A DNA stretch of 64,000 bases from positions 11,034,009 to 11,098,008 of the forward strand of contig JASSKH010000019.1 of NCBI GenBank assembly GCA_031763025.1, given 5' to 3'. The position numbers and the translations under genes were made by a program. This document shows positions 13,162 through 26,644 of this stretch, piece by piece. The notes beneath the pieces were generated by a model. That model searched no databases. It was not told where the DNA came from and saw nothing but the letters and a program-made list of their open reading frames with translations. The DNA is from Macrocystis pyrifera. Lineage: Eukaryota > Sar > Phaeophyceae > Laminariales > Laminariaceae. Position 1 is the first letter of the stretch. Each line of letters starts with the position of its first letter.

Positions 13162-13244
13162 TCCCCTCGCGGTGGGATTCGAACTCCCGCACATACTCTG
13201 CATACGCGGTTAGCCACCACTCGTAGGCCACCAGACGGTAGGGA
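13162..13244 (-). repeat. tRNA-like sequence, degenerate
   Basis: Read on the minus strand, this 83-nt segment has potential acceptor ends TCCCTAC and GAGGGGA pairing at 6 of 7 positions (one wobble). It has an A-box-like TGGCCTACGAGTGG and a B-box-like AGTTCGAATCCC. The T-arm and anticodon arm do not fold in the standard way. It is therefore more likely a tRNA-derived SINE or pseudo-tRNA than a functional gene. Confidence 0.4.
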
Positions 13245-15397
13245 AACACTACAGCATGAACAATATGTAGTATAGGGTAGGAAATATATATTAGTACAAA
13301 TTCCGTTAGGTTCGTATCCTATCATAGGAGTACCGCATGTAGGACGTATTTCTGGGGTTCGACATCATCGACTCCTGCAAAATATACACCCTGTATGAAG
13401 AAGCACACATCGCGGGACACCTGTGTCGCATTCTGTTGGTAAACCAATATACTCACCTTCGCAGTACTTGGCAATATCGTACCTGATATGTGAAGATGTC
13501 ACAATAGTGTTTTTGGGAGGGGGGTGTTTAGGCTGCTAGCACGTCGCGCCCTTCGCGGTTGAGCACGGATACTACGAAATATTATTGTAATTCTCATTGA
13601 AGAACATAGCCGACTCGACGGTAGGGGGGGTGTTTTGGTGTCCTGAATCGTTTGTCGGTGAAAGACACTCGTCCGAGTAATCATACTTTTAGCTGCCTTT
13701 CTTGGGTCTTCACCGACGGTTTTCTTCTGCGATATCGTTATTCACCAACAGGGGACAGTTTGTTCCTATCGGACAGCAAACTATTGTAGAGTTCACGTCA
13801 AGTTTCATTCGAGAAACAGCTCGTCACTCGTCCAAATGACCTTATTGCGGTATTGAAAATGGGTGCACCTTGCCTACCCTACCAACACATCCCACTCTGC
13901 AGAGAGTTGTGCAACACAACCATGATGCTACTGCATTGAGGCGCGAATTGCTTGTTTCGTCAATTTTTCCGTTGAACCTGGGCTCCAAATTCCAGAGGCA
14001 ACGATCAGCTCTTCATCGATCACATATGACCAACGATCGCTTGCGGCGAGCCTTGAAAGCAGGTCCTGGCAACTACCCGCGACAGCGTTCTGTGACACGA
14101 GGAAGGTCACTTCCACAGCGGAATGTTCAGTAAAAATAGCGTCGTTAGAGTCGACGCTCCGGTGGTATAAACGGATACCCTTTAGTCATATATCTGAGAA
14201 TGGCGGGATATTTCTTGGCGGGTCGGAGAGATAAACCTTTGTGTACATAGGTGCTCCGAGTTCTACGGTATAGTGCAGGTACCATACAAATTCATTTCGG
14301 CCCCCTGTCCTTCCTGGGTACCAGGGATTAACAACGTTGTGCGAAATTATTACTCCACCGCTTTCATCGTTTATATATTGTACTCAGCTTTCCCGCGGCA
14401 ATGCTTCGAGTAAAACGAAACTTCCCAGCATTTAGTATTGAAAACGTTTAACAAATGACGCCGCGTCGATCCGGTAAAACTCTAGAAGGTCACTTACCGA
14501 TTTACAATATTTTGAATGGGTTCTTGGCGCAGCACCCGTTGAAAAAAATGAATCTTAGACCGCAGGAGTCATCTCGAGCAATTTCATTGTTCAACTCCCC
14601 ACCCCCCACCCTAGCACTCTCTTCTTCTTCCACTTACTCATCTCCCTGCCAGTGCCCCCTGTCCTCCCTGGGGTAATTTTTCACAGGGTCTCAGCGCGTC
14701 TGGAGACGAAACGGAATTTCCCTCTTCCATCGGAGACGCTGACACTCTTGTGTACGTCTGCAACATTAACAAGCTAGGTGAGGTTTCCTTAGGCAGAATG
14801 CGCACGTCGGTGTTCCGCACGCTGCACTCGATATCACGAATAGGTTAGTGGCAAAAACGGTTTGGCATGTGGGAAGGCTAGGCGTGTATGAACTCGCGGC
14901 GGCGTCGTGATTCATCTGACAAACTCAAACACATACAGTGGTGCGATATATCATTTGTTCCCAGGTTCGGCAGTTTTGAAAAGAAAACCATCGAATATCT
15001 AAGGCGTCCGCTTTTCTCCAACCCCTTTGCCCTTCGCGGCATGTTGGACGATACATACATTATTATTCCCGTCGTGTACGTTGCCGGATACAACTGCCGA
15101 AAGCAATAACCTCTGACTCGGCGGCATTTGACGCCCGACGATCACACCCTGTTTAAGAACACAAAGACGAAGGCTTTCCGTATTTCTCCCGGATTGAATG
15201 CATCGTTGCTGGACACTCAGACGCCCAAGGGCGTGTGGGTGTCCCCGTGCTTGTACATGCAGCCCTGCTGTGGGTAATTGAACCGTTAAGAATCATTGTT
15301 TCCCCCAATAAATCACACCGCATGCGGTCCGCCCAGATCGACCGTTGACGTGATGAATTTTCGATAAATGACCATATGGACGGGAGCGGACGGGTAT
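13245..15397. other. No gene recognised
   Basis: Short open frames on both strands carry no motif I recognise. The longest are 13870-14133 (+) and 14888-15109 (+). No repeats or RNA genes are evident. Confidence 0.35.
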
Positions 15398-15508
15398 CTA
15401 TTACGGGGGTCCATAGTTAATAGGAGCTACGGTGTACATAAAAAACTACATATTTACCTTTTTTTACCAACAGAATTTGGTCCCGTTAACTATGGACCCC
15501 TGCAATAG
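15398..15508. mobile_element. MITE of the CTATTACGGGG family (copy 2)
   Basis: This 111-bp element has the clearest termini of the family. The left end reads CTATTACGGGGGTCCATAG and the right end, reverse-complemented, reads CTATTGCAGGGGTCCATAG. The match continues through TTAA and a following GG-rich stretch. The AT-rich centre (TACATAAAAAACTACATATT) does not code. Its similarity to copies at 12931-13012 and 24977-25094 is confined to the ends, as is usual for MITEs. Confidence 0.75.
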
Positions 15509-18500
15509 AACGGTTATGTGGCAAAATGTCTCCCCGATCGTGTCTGGTCGGACGCTTGGAGCCATGTACTTTCATTCCGTATTCATTGGCGATGTACATC
15601 CATACGAACAAGGAGAAAACAGTAATATTTGAAATATCCTGAAGGGGCTGCCGATGCCCCTCGATGCCGTCCACGTACTGCAGCCGTACACCTACTGTAG
15701 GCTTAATTATAGTTATAGCTGTTAGGCGAACAAGGACGTACCATATATATTTCAGTACCCCTGTTTTCCCGCCCCCCTCAAAGAAGCAAACTTCGCTATC
15801 ATCTTCGGTTCGTTCTTGGACGTGCGCGAAAAGAAACTCTTTGTGTCTACTAGCAACTTCACTTTTTTTGCTGCAAACACAGCGGACGGCAAATGCCGTT
15901 CGTAACACTAGCAAACAGTACCAATTGAGTTTTTTTTCAGCATGAATTAAACCTGTGAAACGCTACTTAAACCATGGCACTCAGCAACGGGGGACTACCA
16001 AAACCCCATAGTCCGTATTTTCAAGGACATACACTGGCACGTGTGAATTGCAGAACCCTACGAGCACGTGCAGTTCGGGTCTTGTTAGAAGGTGTAAACT
16101 TGTCGCCTTCCCAGCTGATAGCCATGATAGCTCCCCGACAAGGATACCACGTTTTGTGAAATATACTCATGACGGCTAACCAATGGTGGAGGGTAGAGTG
16201 CACGCGCGATTAATGAAGGTCCCCGCTTTATCAGCTCCGTACATCCCAAAGGTTTGACGTTCCTGACTTTGTATGCTCAACCCCATCAACCATCGCATGA
16301 TATCATGGTCTAGGAGCCAACGAAACAACATCGCCACACAAATGCGAGGTCGGGTAGTTCTCCGGGTAAGGGGCCCGGTCATTCCGACAGTTTTTTGCCT
16401 TCCAAGGCAAACAGTGCTACCCCTATCGTAGCACGCCTCTGATGGAGCTTCTCGTGAAACGAAATAAATTACCCACCATTGTTGTTTTTTAATGTACATC
16501 ACAGTAAATTTTGAATAGGCGAGGGGGATGTTCGTATAAGTATAAGATGTTCCTTAAGCCGGTAGGGGTGATGTGTCGGATTTGACTACCTCAAGTGACT
16601 AGCCTCAGACAACTTCAGTTGCATCGCTATCGTGGAACGCATCCACCCAACACATCAGGGGGTTGAGCCCTCGGAGACCGGGGACACGGCAACCAATCGA
16701 ACCGCATTGAAGCGAGTTGTGTCGACATCTATCCCCACCTGAGAAGGTTTCCACCCACCTCACCCGAAACTGTCTCTTTCAAGCGCCGAAAACGCGTGAC
16801 CGAAAAGCCAATCCTGTAGCATGGTTTCTCAAGTTTTACACACCATGTTGGGTCCTGAGTACTCTACCCCCCGCAATACGTACGCTGCGGGAGATCATAT
16901 CAACCAGAACCCACGATTTTATCGAAATGCCGGGTATCCCCCTACGACTAGACGATGTATTCTATTCTGAACACTATCTTCTCCTGTAATTGTACTTTAT
17001 CGAATCGTTCGGGACGATATCAGTACTTCCTCCGTGCCCTCGATGTCCCATGTCTGTCTGAAATAGTCGTGATAAATCGGGCAACACACCTAGCTCGGCT
17101 CGCGCGTCTGCTCCGGTCGTGGGTCTTCGCGTGGGCTATGATGCTACGGTGTGGGGACCACCACATTTTTCACTTTCACGTTTAGGCCACTCTGACTGGT
17201 TGAACTACACTACACAGAATCCCGAACTTGAGCATAGTGTGTAGGCGTCAGTCCAGTGGCGGTGCATTATGCTCGATGAAAAGGCATAGAAATGTATGGC
17301 CGGTGACGCGATAGAGCAGTGAATGGGCCTAGTCTCTCTGAGCGGGTGAAAACATGAACTTCAACGTGAATACCTACCTCAGCGCTAGTCTTATTTGAGT
17401 TCGTCCCGAACGCCAGCCGGCCTGTTCAAGGTTTCATCCAACCAGCTGGACATGAAAATACTTTCGGTTTATGAGTCACCCAACGGTAGGGGTTGCACTT
17501 TTTGGGCGAAAGGTTTCTGACCAATTGAGTTCCTTAAGTGAGGAACTACCAGTTAGGGTGAAATCATTTCTCGTATAGTCGTTTTAGGATTAGCGCATAC
17601 AGGTGCCGGTCGGATGGCCCGAACGAATTTCTTCCAAGTATTGTATCGGGTGAGATATTGAGTTCCTAATGTGAGGGGCTCAGGAACGTCGGGAACACCC
17701 CTACTGTGGGATGGCTCTTATTCGGGCTCGCTCAAGGTCACAGACCAGTGGTGTTCGCAACAGATAGTACCGTCCAGTGACCAGCCTCGATGAGCATGCT
17801 GATATATATCATGCGGCTCCCTGCACCCTTATCAGCAACAACGTGGGTTCCTGGTATGCCGCATGCGCAAGATATATAACGCGTTATCGTTCGTGTTGGG
17901 TGCTGGTGCATTCACTAGGCTGGGAGCTTCAGTTTTCCTCCGGTTTCCACTGGTGGTGTTTCAGCCAAATTCCCGTTTGTTGAATTTTTGTCGTTCGTAC
18001 GTTCGTTGCTGTTGCCGGTATCTCTCGTACTACTTCTCATCGAGAAGTCTACCTGATATCCTCCTTAGCAAGTAATGCGTTTAGCTGTGTACCTTAACGC
18101 GCACCGCCTACTGCACGCGGGAGGACATCTTGACTAACGACCGATAGGTCCCGCTCCTGAACGCTAGTGGTCTCATTGTACTTCATTCAAGACGGCCTCG
18201 CCACATGTGTGTGTTCTTAACAATAAGCCGTTCCCCCTACCCGTCGACATCCCGCGCTACCAATCTACGTGCCGCTTTTTCAATCCCAAAGAGATAGGAG
18301 TTGTGCGGTTACTAAACTACGTCACAGAGAAACTACATTGCTACTCAAGAAGCAGGGTAGAATAAGCTATGCCAAGCTGTCATTCTATGAAATTGAAAAA
18401 AGGAGATTAACAAAAAATACCGAATGGACAAACAGAAATATACGGGAAAAAAGTTTAGTGCTCCTCGTAGGGGGTATGGCAGACAATACCGAACGAAAGG

Positions 18501-18796
18501 AAGAACCTACCATGAAGTTTCGACAGAGAAATGATATGAACCAAGGGGGACAACAATACTCTCAATGCGCGCATGTGACGTGTACGTTCGTGTTTCAAAG
18601 CTCCCCGCTAACACCTACATGTGCAATTCGTGACCTTCTTCCCAACGAATGACATCAACCACAACTAGATACCTATGAATCAACACGCGATATGTCCTCT
18701 TGCCGCCGTGCCCCCGTACCACTATGCAGGTATATCCCCTTTGATAATATTTGCCGCGGTGAGGGAACTGCTCACAAAAAACACAGCACGACAAAA
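15509..18796. other. No gene recognised upstream of the secreted-protein gene
   Basis: No exon could be supported here. A plus-strand frame at 18269-18652 (127 codons, Lys/Arg/Gln-rich) has no recognised motif and ends before the signal-peptide exon at 18797. Two short hairpin motifs occur at 17527-17547 (GAGTTCCTTAAGTGAGGAACT) and 17660-17682. A partial copy of a dispersed repeat lies at about 16290-16398. Confidence 0.35.
16290..16398 (+). repeat. Partial copy of a dispersed repeat (also at 37.7 and 59.6 kb)
   Basis: Shared strings are ATATCATGG, CGAAACAACATCG and GGTAAGGGGCCCGGTCATTCC. They align in the same order with the right halves of 37745-37945 and 59583-59800. The copy is diverged and lacks the left half with the GAGGCTC hairpin. 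Confidence 0.45.
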
Positions 18797-21003
18797 ATGC
18801 GGGCGGTTTTGAGGCTTCTGACAGTGGGCCTGAGCGCTCAAGCCACGTTTGGCAAGGTAACCACGTTTATATCTACTCCCCTCCGCGCATGTCACCACCA
18901 TCCTGCACTGCACATCCCGGCGCGAGATATTTTACGGATCCCAGTCGACTAGGAATGTGTGTCCTTCTCGGACAGTGTACCCCTTTCAAGTAGTCGTTGT
19001 ATACCCATCTTGTATTCTCGGGGGTGCGGTGGGGGGGGGGGTGTACAAGACCACCTACGATGTGTCGTTGAACGTTCAGGTCTTGTACGTGTACTGCTCA
19101 ACGATGGACTCGTGTAACACAGTTGAATCCGATTATTGGTAGCTGTCGCTTGCACCAACATGTTTGCCAACAATAGGCGACATGCCAGGTTTCACTTACT
19201 CCATTCGAGCAAGAAGTTTGCGTAAAAATATTGTATTACTCGAACTATAAAACGAGCACTAGCACAGCAAATTACACGCAAACGATAGCCGATCTCTACG
19301 ATATTCCCCATTCACCCCCCCCCCTCCCCAAAATGGTATCCCTATCGTACTTTGTTTGTCAGCTCTTAGTTCAACTTGCAGGGGTGCAACCCATTAAGCC
19401 AGAACAAGGGCTTCGCGGCGGGTCCGTCAACGTACTGCAGGTAGGAACTCTAGCCCAACCTGTTGACCAGATAGAGGTTACGGCGCAGAGCGGCGAACGC
19501 GAACTGCAGTTTTCTCGAAGTTCCAAGCACCTGGCTCATCGCGAGCTTGCGTTTGTGAAGTCGTTCTTTAGAGTTGTCGGATTCGTCGTCAACATCGCGG
19601 CTGATGATGTTGCTGCGGTAACCATCAACATTGAGATTAGAGGACCCGGAGATACCCTCTTCGAGTTGGAAACAACCATGGAGGTCGGATATGATGGCAC
19701 GGGCATCGCGGAGACAGACGTAGATGACGACTTCCTCAACGACGACAAGACCGGGGTGTGCGATGGCTGCACAATCAAGGCTATAGCAGGAGAATGCATC
19801 TCCGGGGCATGCAACGGCTATGACAGGGAGGGAAGCAACAGCAACATGGGTGCTTCGGTGAGTTCAGTCTGGGTGTTAAGCAAACTCGACATACTCTGCC
19901 CCTTTTAGAACGTTTGGGTCTTAATGGTATTACGCTAGGTAAAACAGTGATATTCTACATTATCCTTTTCTTCCGGGCCGTTCCACCGAAGTTTCTACAG
20001 TACTCCTATCACACAGTATTTCCGCGCTCAATTCTGACGAACGATACCAATTCCTGACACCCCACTCACATGGCGTCTTTCTGTTTAACCTAAGGTCCAC
20101 GGAGACCCGCACATGGTGGGTCTTCTGGGCCAGGCAATCAACTGGTCCGGAACGGACGACGCGTGGTACTGCCTGCTCTCCGACGGGCCTGGCTTCCACG
20201 TCAACGTACGCCTCAGCGCACCCATGCCGGAGGAGTTCCCCGACAGGCAGCTCATCTCCGCGGTGAGCATCCTGACCGATGACGGCCTCCACTCGTTTGT
20301 AGCGGCAGTCAAGAACCCCTACAGCAACAGCACGAGGGGTTGCCCCGACAGCTCGTCTGTGCCCTGCTTGGCCGACGGGGGTCTTCGCGTGTTGATCGAC
20401 AGGAAGGAAGACGCCGACATGCAAGCCCCCGCAGAGAATGTCCACCTACCCGGACGTTCATCCGTTGTCATGTCGGCCGCTAATCTGCCGGCAGAGTGTC
20501 GCCCGTTCGGTGGAGACCGCATCTGGGCGACCCAGTTCTCCAAACTTAGGGTCGAACGGCGTAGCCTCCGCATGAACTCCATTCCTTTCGATAGGTGGAT
20601 TATGCAGCTCGGAACGCTCGCGGCTCCGACCTGGTGCGCCAAGTTCCTGGAAGAGGGTGGATTGGTCGGTCTCCTCTCGACGCGTTCCGAGCACGCGACC
20701 CTCCGTGTGGAAACGCCGGTGGCCGGTGTTAGGATCAACGTCGGTATGAATTACCAGGAGCTCGAAACCGCTCGCGACGGGACGGTGTTGGTTCCTGAGC
20801 TGGCCTTCTGGCAGACAGACATCGGATTTGACAGTCTCCAGCTGTCTAGCAACGTCGCTGGGTTGTTAGGGGACACCTCTCGCTATGTACTCGACGATGA
20901 GGGTTCGCCGGTGACAACTGGCCTCGGTGCCCTCCACGGCCCCGTGGAGAGCTACCGTGTGGCAGGCCCCTACGCTCGGGACTTCCAGAAGCTGCACATG
21001 TAA
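18797..21003 (+). CDS. Secreted protein with a GDPH (VWD-like) domain
   Basis: The start is ATG at 18797. This short exon (18797-18856) encodes a 20-residue hydrophobic leader (MRAVLRLLTVGLSAQATFGK) followed by a GTAACC donor, which looks like a signal peptide. A second exon ends at 19857 with donor GTGAGT and most likely begins at 19363. It carries an acidic segment (DVDDDF) and a cysteine-bearing stretch (VCDGCTIKAIAGECISGACNG). The last exon, 20095-21003, starts VHGDPHMVGLLGQ and ends with TAA. GDPH followed by a Gly-rich segment and Trp-Ser-Gly is the opening motif of VWD-like and root-cap-like domains in secreted proteins, so an extracellular or cell-wall role is likely. All exon joins are phase 0. 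An additional small exon between 18957 and 19140 (VYKTTYDVSLNVQ region) is possible but unproven. The GDPH exon is clearly richer in GC and codon structure than its surroundings. Confidence 0.7.
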
Positions 21004-24000
21004 AGAGCATACGCGCTCATCATGTAGAGAGTGTTGTGTGCCTACCCAATGTTCGGCACTCGAGCACTTGAGTAACTCATTTTCTCCTTCTTGTATATCG
21101 GCAGCTGGTGTTGGTACCGAACTGCCCTAAATGGTTGCATTTGGTGTACGATGAGTCACAAATTCCTTCGATTCAAACGCTAGTGTCACGTAGCTGCCGG
21201 CGTGGTGTCAAAGGTGGATATTGTGTACCTGGTAGCAGCCAGCCTTAATTTGAAAGGCTAGTACGGCGTAGGCGTCCGACGCAAGGCATATCGTCTAGCG
21301 TACCATACCGTTTGCAACCGCGAAACAGCGGAGTTGTGTATCTCGGCTGAAGCGGACGGAACGCATTAATTTTTTTAAGTGAAGGTGGCGTAAGGGAACA
21401 GATACGTATGTCCAGCGGGGAGAGATCGTTTTCCGTGCTCTTACCATTCGAATTTCGATCGATACCTCCTCTATTGGCTTTCGACTGAAGTGTATCCTGC
21501 TTTAGGTTTTCATGCATGTCGGGGAATAGCGTAATACAATACTGGCGTTTCCATACTTACTCGGGGACGTGGATCGTGGTGGGAAAAATTTCGTGATACC
21601 AGCAGGTTGGTCCGGGCATGCAACGGCATGCATATGGACAGAGTGTCCTTCGCGTGGATCAGCTATTAAGTAAACGAGCGTGGGACATTTGTAATGAGGG
21701 ATGGAAGCTGTTGTCCCAGCCCGTGTGACTACTCCCAACTCGCACGATTTATGTGTGTGTGGTGCATTAGTAGCTGACCGAAGGCGAAATATGCACTCTT
21801 CCCGGTTTGGATATTTGCAGAGGCAGGAACGCATGCCTTTTCCCAACACAAAAAAAAAAAACGGTCACCGTCTCTTGTCTCTCCCTATTGTATACTATTG
21901 GTGCGTTATGGACGCTGACGTCGGATGTGATGTAGAGCCCACGCACAGCTACTACCTACGAGTACGAATACCTTAGGGTACAAAGTTCCTCCAACTTGAT
22001 ATGAAGTGTGTTTTCGAGTTAAGTAGTGGGTCTGAGTTTTGATAATCTACGTTCAACTTGCGTTCATTTGGTACTTCGACAACATTGCAGGGAGGATATC
22101 ATATCGTTGCTCCATAAAGGGTTCCACCCAACGTATCAAGGAACGTTGTTGTCGGGCCAACAACCGGCCAGTACTACTAATGCACGTCTTGTTTACATAT
22201 TCCCGACGTAATCGGGTAATCACGCCCAACCTGATTGTGTTGTTTCTCTTTCTCTTGAAATATCTGATTACGCTCAATCGCTTTCATCCTTCGGCCACAC
22301 ACGTGCCTTCTTTTCAACTACACATTACCCCGTGTTCCCACAAGCGCTCTTCATCGCCACTTGGTTCCACACCAATAAACCTCTTGACAGTAAGACAGAG
22401 CCTAGAAAAGCGATCTATCAGGTAATATGCCTCGCTCTTATATACAAATGTTAGCTAGCACCACCAAGGCGTCGCGCGGAATAGGCCAAGGTTCCCAGCA
22501 AATGTTCGGGGAAACAAAAACTCCATGTTCAAGTGTGGATGACGTCCGGAAAAATCAAGTCAGTCACAACTCAGCGGCACCACACCTACATTCATCTCGT
22601 TTGTTGCGTTCACGCTAACTCTCATGGTGCAGGAGGTGAGGCTTAAGTCGTGATACCACGAGTGCATAAGGAGATGTGCCCGGTTTCTCATCATCGCCCG
22701 CGAATAACGTGCCAATACTGGTTTTAAGTCAGCACGGGAAACATTCCTGGATATGTTACTTTCACGCCATCACGCACGCAACAAGAAAAAATACTATTGT
22801 CACGTTTGAACGAGTATATACGCTGTTGTCATGTTATCACGTTCGCATATACACAACGACTGCTGGCACGCTATCACGGGCACAGCTATGACACCGTCCA
22901 TAAACACGTCTGCACGTGCTGTGGAGCTTGCTTTAGAGCAACCGTCACTTCACTAGTAAACCCAGAACTACATCATTGTGGGGTATAGGGATCAACTCAA
23001 GCTGACATGGTCGACAAGCTCGTCGGAACTGCCGAAGCGAACGACCGCACGTGCGACGTAGTAATGCTCACAGAACGTCCCGTCATAAGCATGCATTGAT
23101 CTGGGGGGGTAGATATCCTGGAGAAGTGTCCTTACCCGAATATCCATTCGCTCTACTGCCGTGTTTCGATAAACCTAGTGTAATCCGGTGTCGCAAACTG
23201 CCACGTTAACGACAACTCCGCGGATCAATCATGCACGGAGTAACTTCAACAAGGCGGCCACGACAAAGAGCGAGAGCGTCGGCCAAAAACGCTGTACCGT
23301 GGGGGAGCCTTATTTGCAGGACCAGCACATATACACATCTCGTCGTTAACTTTATGACTTACAGATGACGACAGCCCCAACAACAAAAACGTAACACCCA
23401 AGCTTTGCGTAAGGACAGTAATAGTCTACCAGGTATGCACCATCTACTACTCGATAAGTACCGGGGAGTCAACGAAGTTTCATCTGCAGTAGGAGATGAA
23501 AAAATGTGACATTCTGAACGTGATTGATGTGTTGAATGGGTTGTGTTCGACAAAGCACAACTCGACGCGTGAGTGGTGTGACAAACATAGCTAAAACATT
23601 GCAATCGACTAATGTGTGGAACGGATACAAACTCATCGCCTCCATCGATACAGGCTCCCACTCTAGCCCCACAGGCACGGCGTCCGTTTTTGCTAATCCC
23701 AGCGTGCGACGAATCAGGTCCCCCGAGCCAACGAAAGCTTACACACTCCTGCAAGCGCTCGGTAGCCGCAATTGGTTATGTTAAGCCCTTGGAGCACATC
23801 AGGTAAGCCGCCCACAGGATCTCCAAGTGGAACAACAACCTCCCGATCGAACGCACCAACCTAGGAAGTAGTTCGATTGTTAGAATGACATGTAGAGACG
23901 ATGAGCGTAGGTCAAGAACCTCAGCCACGAAACTGTACGTCTTTGTCGGTACCACACCTGCGAAAACTTGCGCACGGCGGAGCTATAAGATACTGCGTTG

Positions 24001-24976
24001 TCTGTATGCACGTGAGTCCTGGTTCGTAAACACTCAGGGAACCCTCAAAGACATACTGGGACCGATGTATTTTGATTGCTGCGTAGTTTTTGTCTCAAGC
24101 TCCAACCTTCTCCTGTGACCACCGCAAGTTCTCTCAAGGTAATAATCTACGGGGTTAGTTAGATACAGTACACCCAAACCAGAATATTCCATGGTTTCTA
24201 GCGAACACGCCGAAATGCTGGTAGAGACTTATTTCGGAGAACAGAAACGCGTTTTACATTTTTTGTGAAACAATGGTCGCTCGCCGCATAGGCTGGTGTT
24301 GAGCGCGAACCCTTTATGAACCCGTCAACCCAGGGCACGACCATGAAGGGCAACCAATACTGAAGTACCGACGGAAACCTGTCGGAAACATTCTTGCACC
24401 TACTGACAGCGGATTTCGCGGATGTCCTAATGCAACGCATCGCGAAGTACAGCACACATAGGCTTGAAAACGTAAACAGTGTACAAGTAGTGCCGGCTGT
24501 AGAATTGGTGGTTCTCCCTCTTTCCAAGTCATGTTGTGGCGAAACGCCGTGGAGCCACCACGACGAACCAAGAGGCACAAACTCTCTCAAGCCCGTTTGT
24601 TGTTGTCAGTACGGGCCGATGGTCATCTGCAGGTCTTGCGAAGGCAAGAACACACCGATCGACAACTCTCATGTTTTGCGGCATGCGTGTTGGTGTTGTG
24701 ACATTCACCGCGATATGAACAAACAGAGCTCAGTCGACGGCCCAAACGAAAGAATCGCGCTCCGCTTCACTGTAATAGCCTTTTCAGATGAACGCAATTT
24801 ATATTCCAAGGCGTCGGCCTCGCTCGGTGTGATGGTTTCTGCATCAAAATGAAAAACGCAGTACAGTAAGCAAGGAATTAAACATTTCTCTTGCATTACG
24901 ACGATGCTAATGTTGCCAGCTTTTTTTCTGTATAAACGACATGTCAATATTTTCTTTCCTCGTATAGCGAAAATAA
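21004..24976. other. No gene recognised
   Basis: The stretch follows the stop codon of the GDPH gene. Open frames here are short and often open on both strands; the longest is 24394-24852 (+, 152 codons) and has no recognised motif. I saw no tandem repeat, RNA gene or transposon end. Confidence 0.35.
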
Positions 24977-25094
24977 TTATACTGGGATTCATAGTTAATA
25001 GGACCTACCACGTATGGTATACATCAAAACCATTATTTATGACCTATTTTTACCTACAATGTTACGTCCTTTTTCCTATGGTCCCCCGTAATAG
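24977..25094. mobile_element. MITE of the CTATTACGGGG family (copy 3, decayed left end)
   Basis: The right end is well kept (reverse complement CTATTACGGGGGACCATAGG). The left end is mutated but alignable (TTATACTGGGATTCATAGTTAATAGG). The interior is AT-rich and non-coding. Its length of about 118 bp matches the copy at 15398-15508. Confidence 0.55.
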
Positions 25095-26644
25095 ATCCAC
25101 ACTAATTCAAGCAGTCATTTACCTAAATTCATCCACCGCTACCCCTATGATGTATTTTTTGTTTAATGCACAATATGTAGCATAAACCTTATACATCAAC
25201 GCCCTGAGAAGGCTGTTAACTTAATAAGCCTTGTCTGCTGTGGTTTTGTTGTGACCGAACCCACTTCAATTAAAAGGTGGATACACATTTCTGGGGCGGA
25301 AGTGGGCTGCTTATCGTGCGACGCAATCGCCCACGTTTTTGGCCCTGTCGAATTGAACGAGCATGTACCAAATAAGCAAACAAACTAAAATGACGTTGTG
25401 CAAACGCCACCATTGCGATGTGGGTCGGACGCACATTTTGTTTCCGAAGTGTGGTCATTGATCAGCATTAATTCTACACGTGCGGGAGTCGTGCTTGACT
25501 GGAATCGGTTGTATACAAGTTTTTGAGTCGAGTATCGACTGCTTGCAGCACTTCTCAACCGAATATACAGAATGCGATATAATTTCAATAGGATTACACC
25601 ATCTGCGTATTAAACACAACCATGACCCGGTAGTATTTATTGTAGTTTGAGGGGTAGGCCATGGGAAAGTGTGACGAGCCTCACGGACTTATTGCCGCAA
25701 GTCTGGTTGTTCGAGAGTTATATGTCAATGATGCCAACTTAGAATCAGAAACGAATCCACATGTTCCCGTCTGTAGTCGTACCGATCGGCTATTGTAGGA
25801 CAAACACGAGAGAACAATGATATTCTTGTAGAATCATCAACATGTCAGCAAGGCGCCCACGCCAAAAGATAGATGAGTCGCTCTGACTGGCATTTGTTTG
25901 CTTCTCGTCCCAGAGCCGTGCTGCGGTGGGAGTGGGCGGTTCACGTTACAACCCCAATCATTTTCTTGATTGGTAGGGCTCATCCACTGAAGGGCTACCA
26001 AATAGTTCGGATCCGATTGCGATCTTGCACAAATCAGGAGAATGATGGTCTCGCACTAAATAACTTCACTGAAATGCCCCGTAGTGACACGACAGTCTGA
26101 ACAGAGAAAAATCACATCCGTGAGAGAAACCAAACAACATACTACTCCGTGGCACCAGTTATTGTATGGACGGGCCCAGACCATGGTGCTGCGTAATCAG
26201 CCTGAACGCTGAGGCCTTCGCAAAAACGGTTAGTCGGGCCGTGCAGTAGCTCCTCCACTTAGGAGCCCCACAACACCGCGGTAATTCGAGCGAACGCCCG
26301 CCCGACGTTTCGAGCTCGAAATCTCCACGACAAGATTAATGACAGGGCCTACAAGGGTAACGGATGTCATCTAGGGCAGGTCATAATCGTGTCTTCCGGA
26401 ATTGGCACCTTCTCTGTTACGAAGTTATCATACTCAATATATCACCCGAGATGTGTCTCCAACTAAGCTTATTCACCCAACCTGACAAACGTCTGCTTGT
26501 TCAAGTCGTTTTTTCGTCCAGGTCAGCTTCACTCCCAGCGATTATCCGCACAAGCCGTGTTCACAGGTACCATCCTTCCTACCCCCCTGCACGTACCTTC
26601 ATGTGCATAGCGCATAGATTTCAGCATCCCCGCTACTCGCTAAT
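25095..26644. other. No gene recognised to the left of the satellite
   Basis: Only short open frames occur. A GCTCCTCCACTTAGGAGC hairpin lies at 26249-26265, resembling the hairpins in the dispersed repeat at 37.7 and 59.6 kb. The transition to the 308-bp array is abrupt near 26645. Confidence 0.35.

Noticed and set aside
20319-20738. 139-codon minus-strand frame inside the GDPH exon
   Set aside because: Antisense shadow of a well-supported plus-strand exon.
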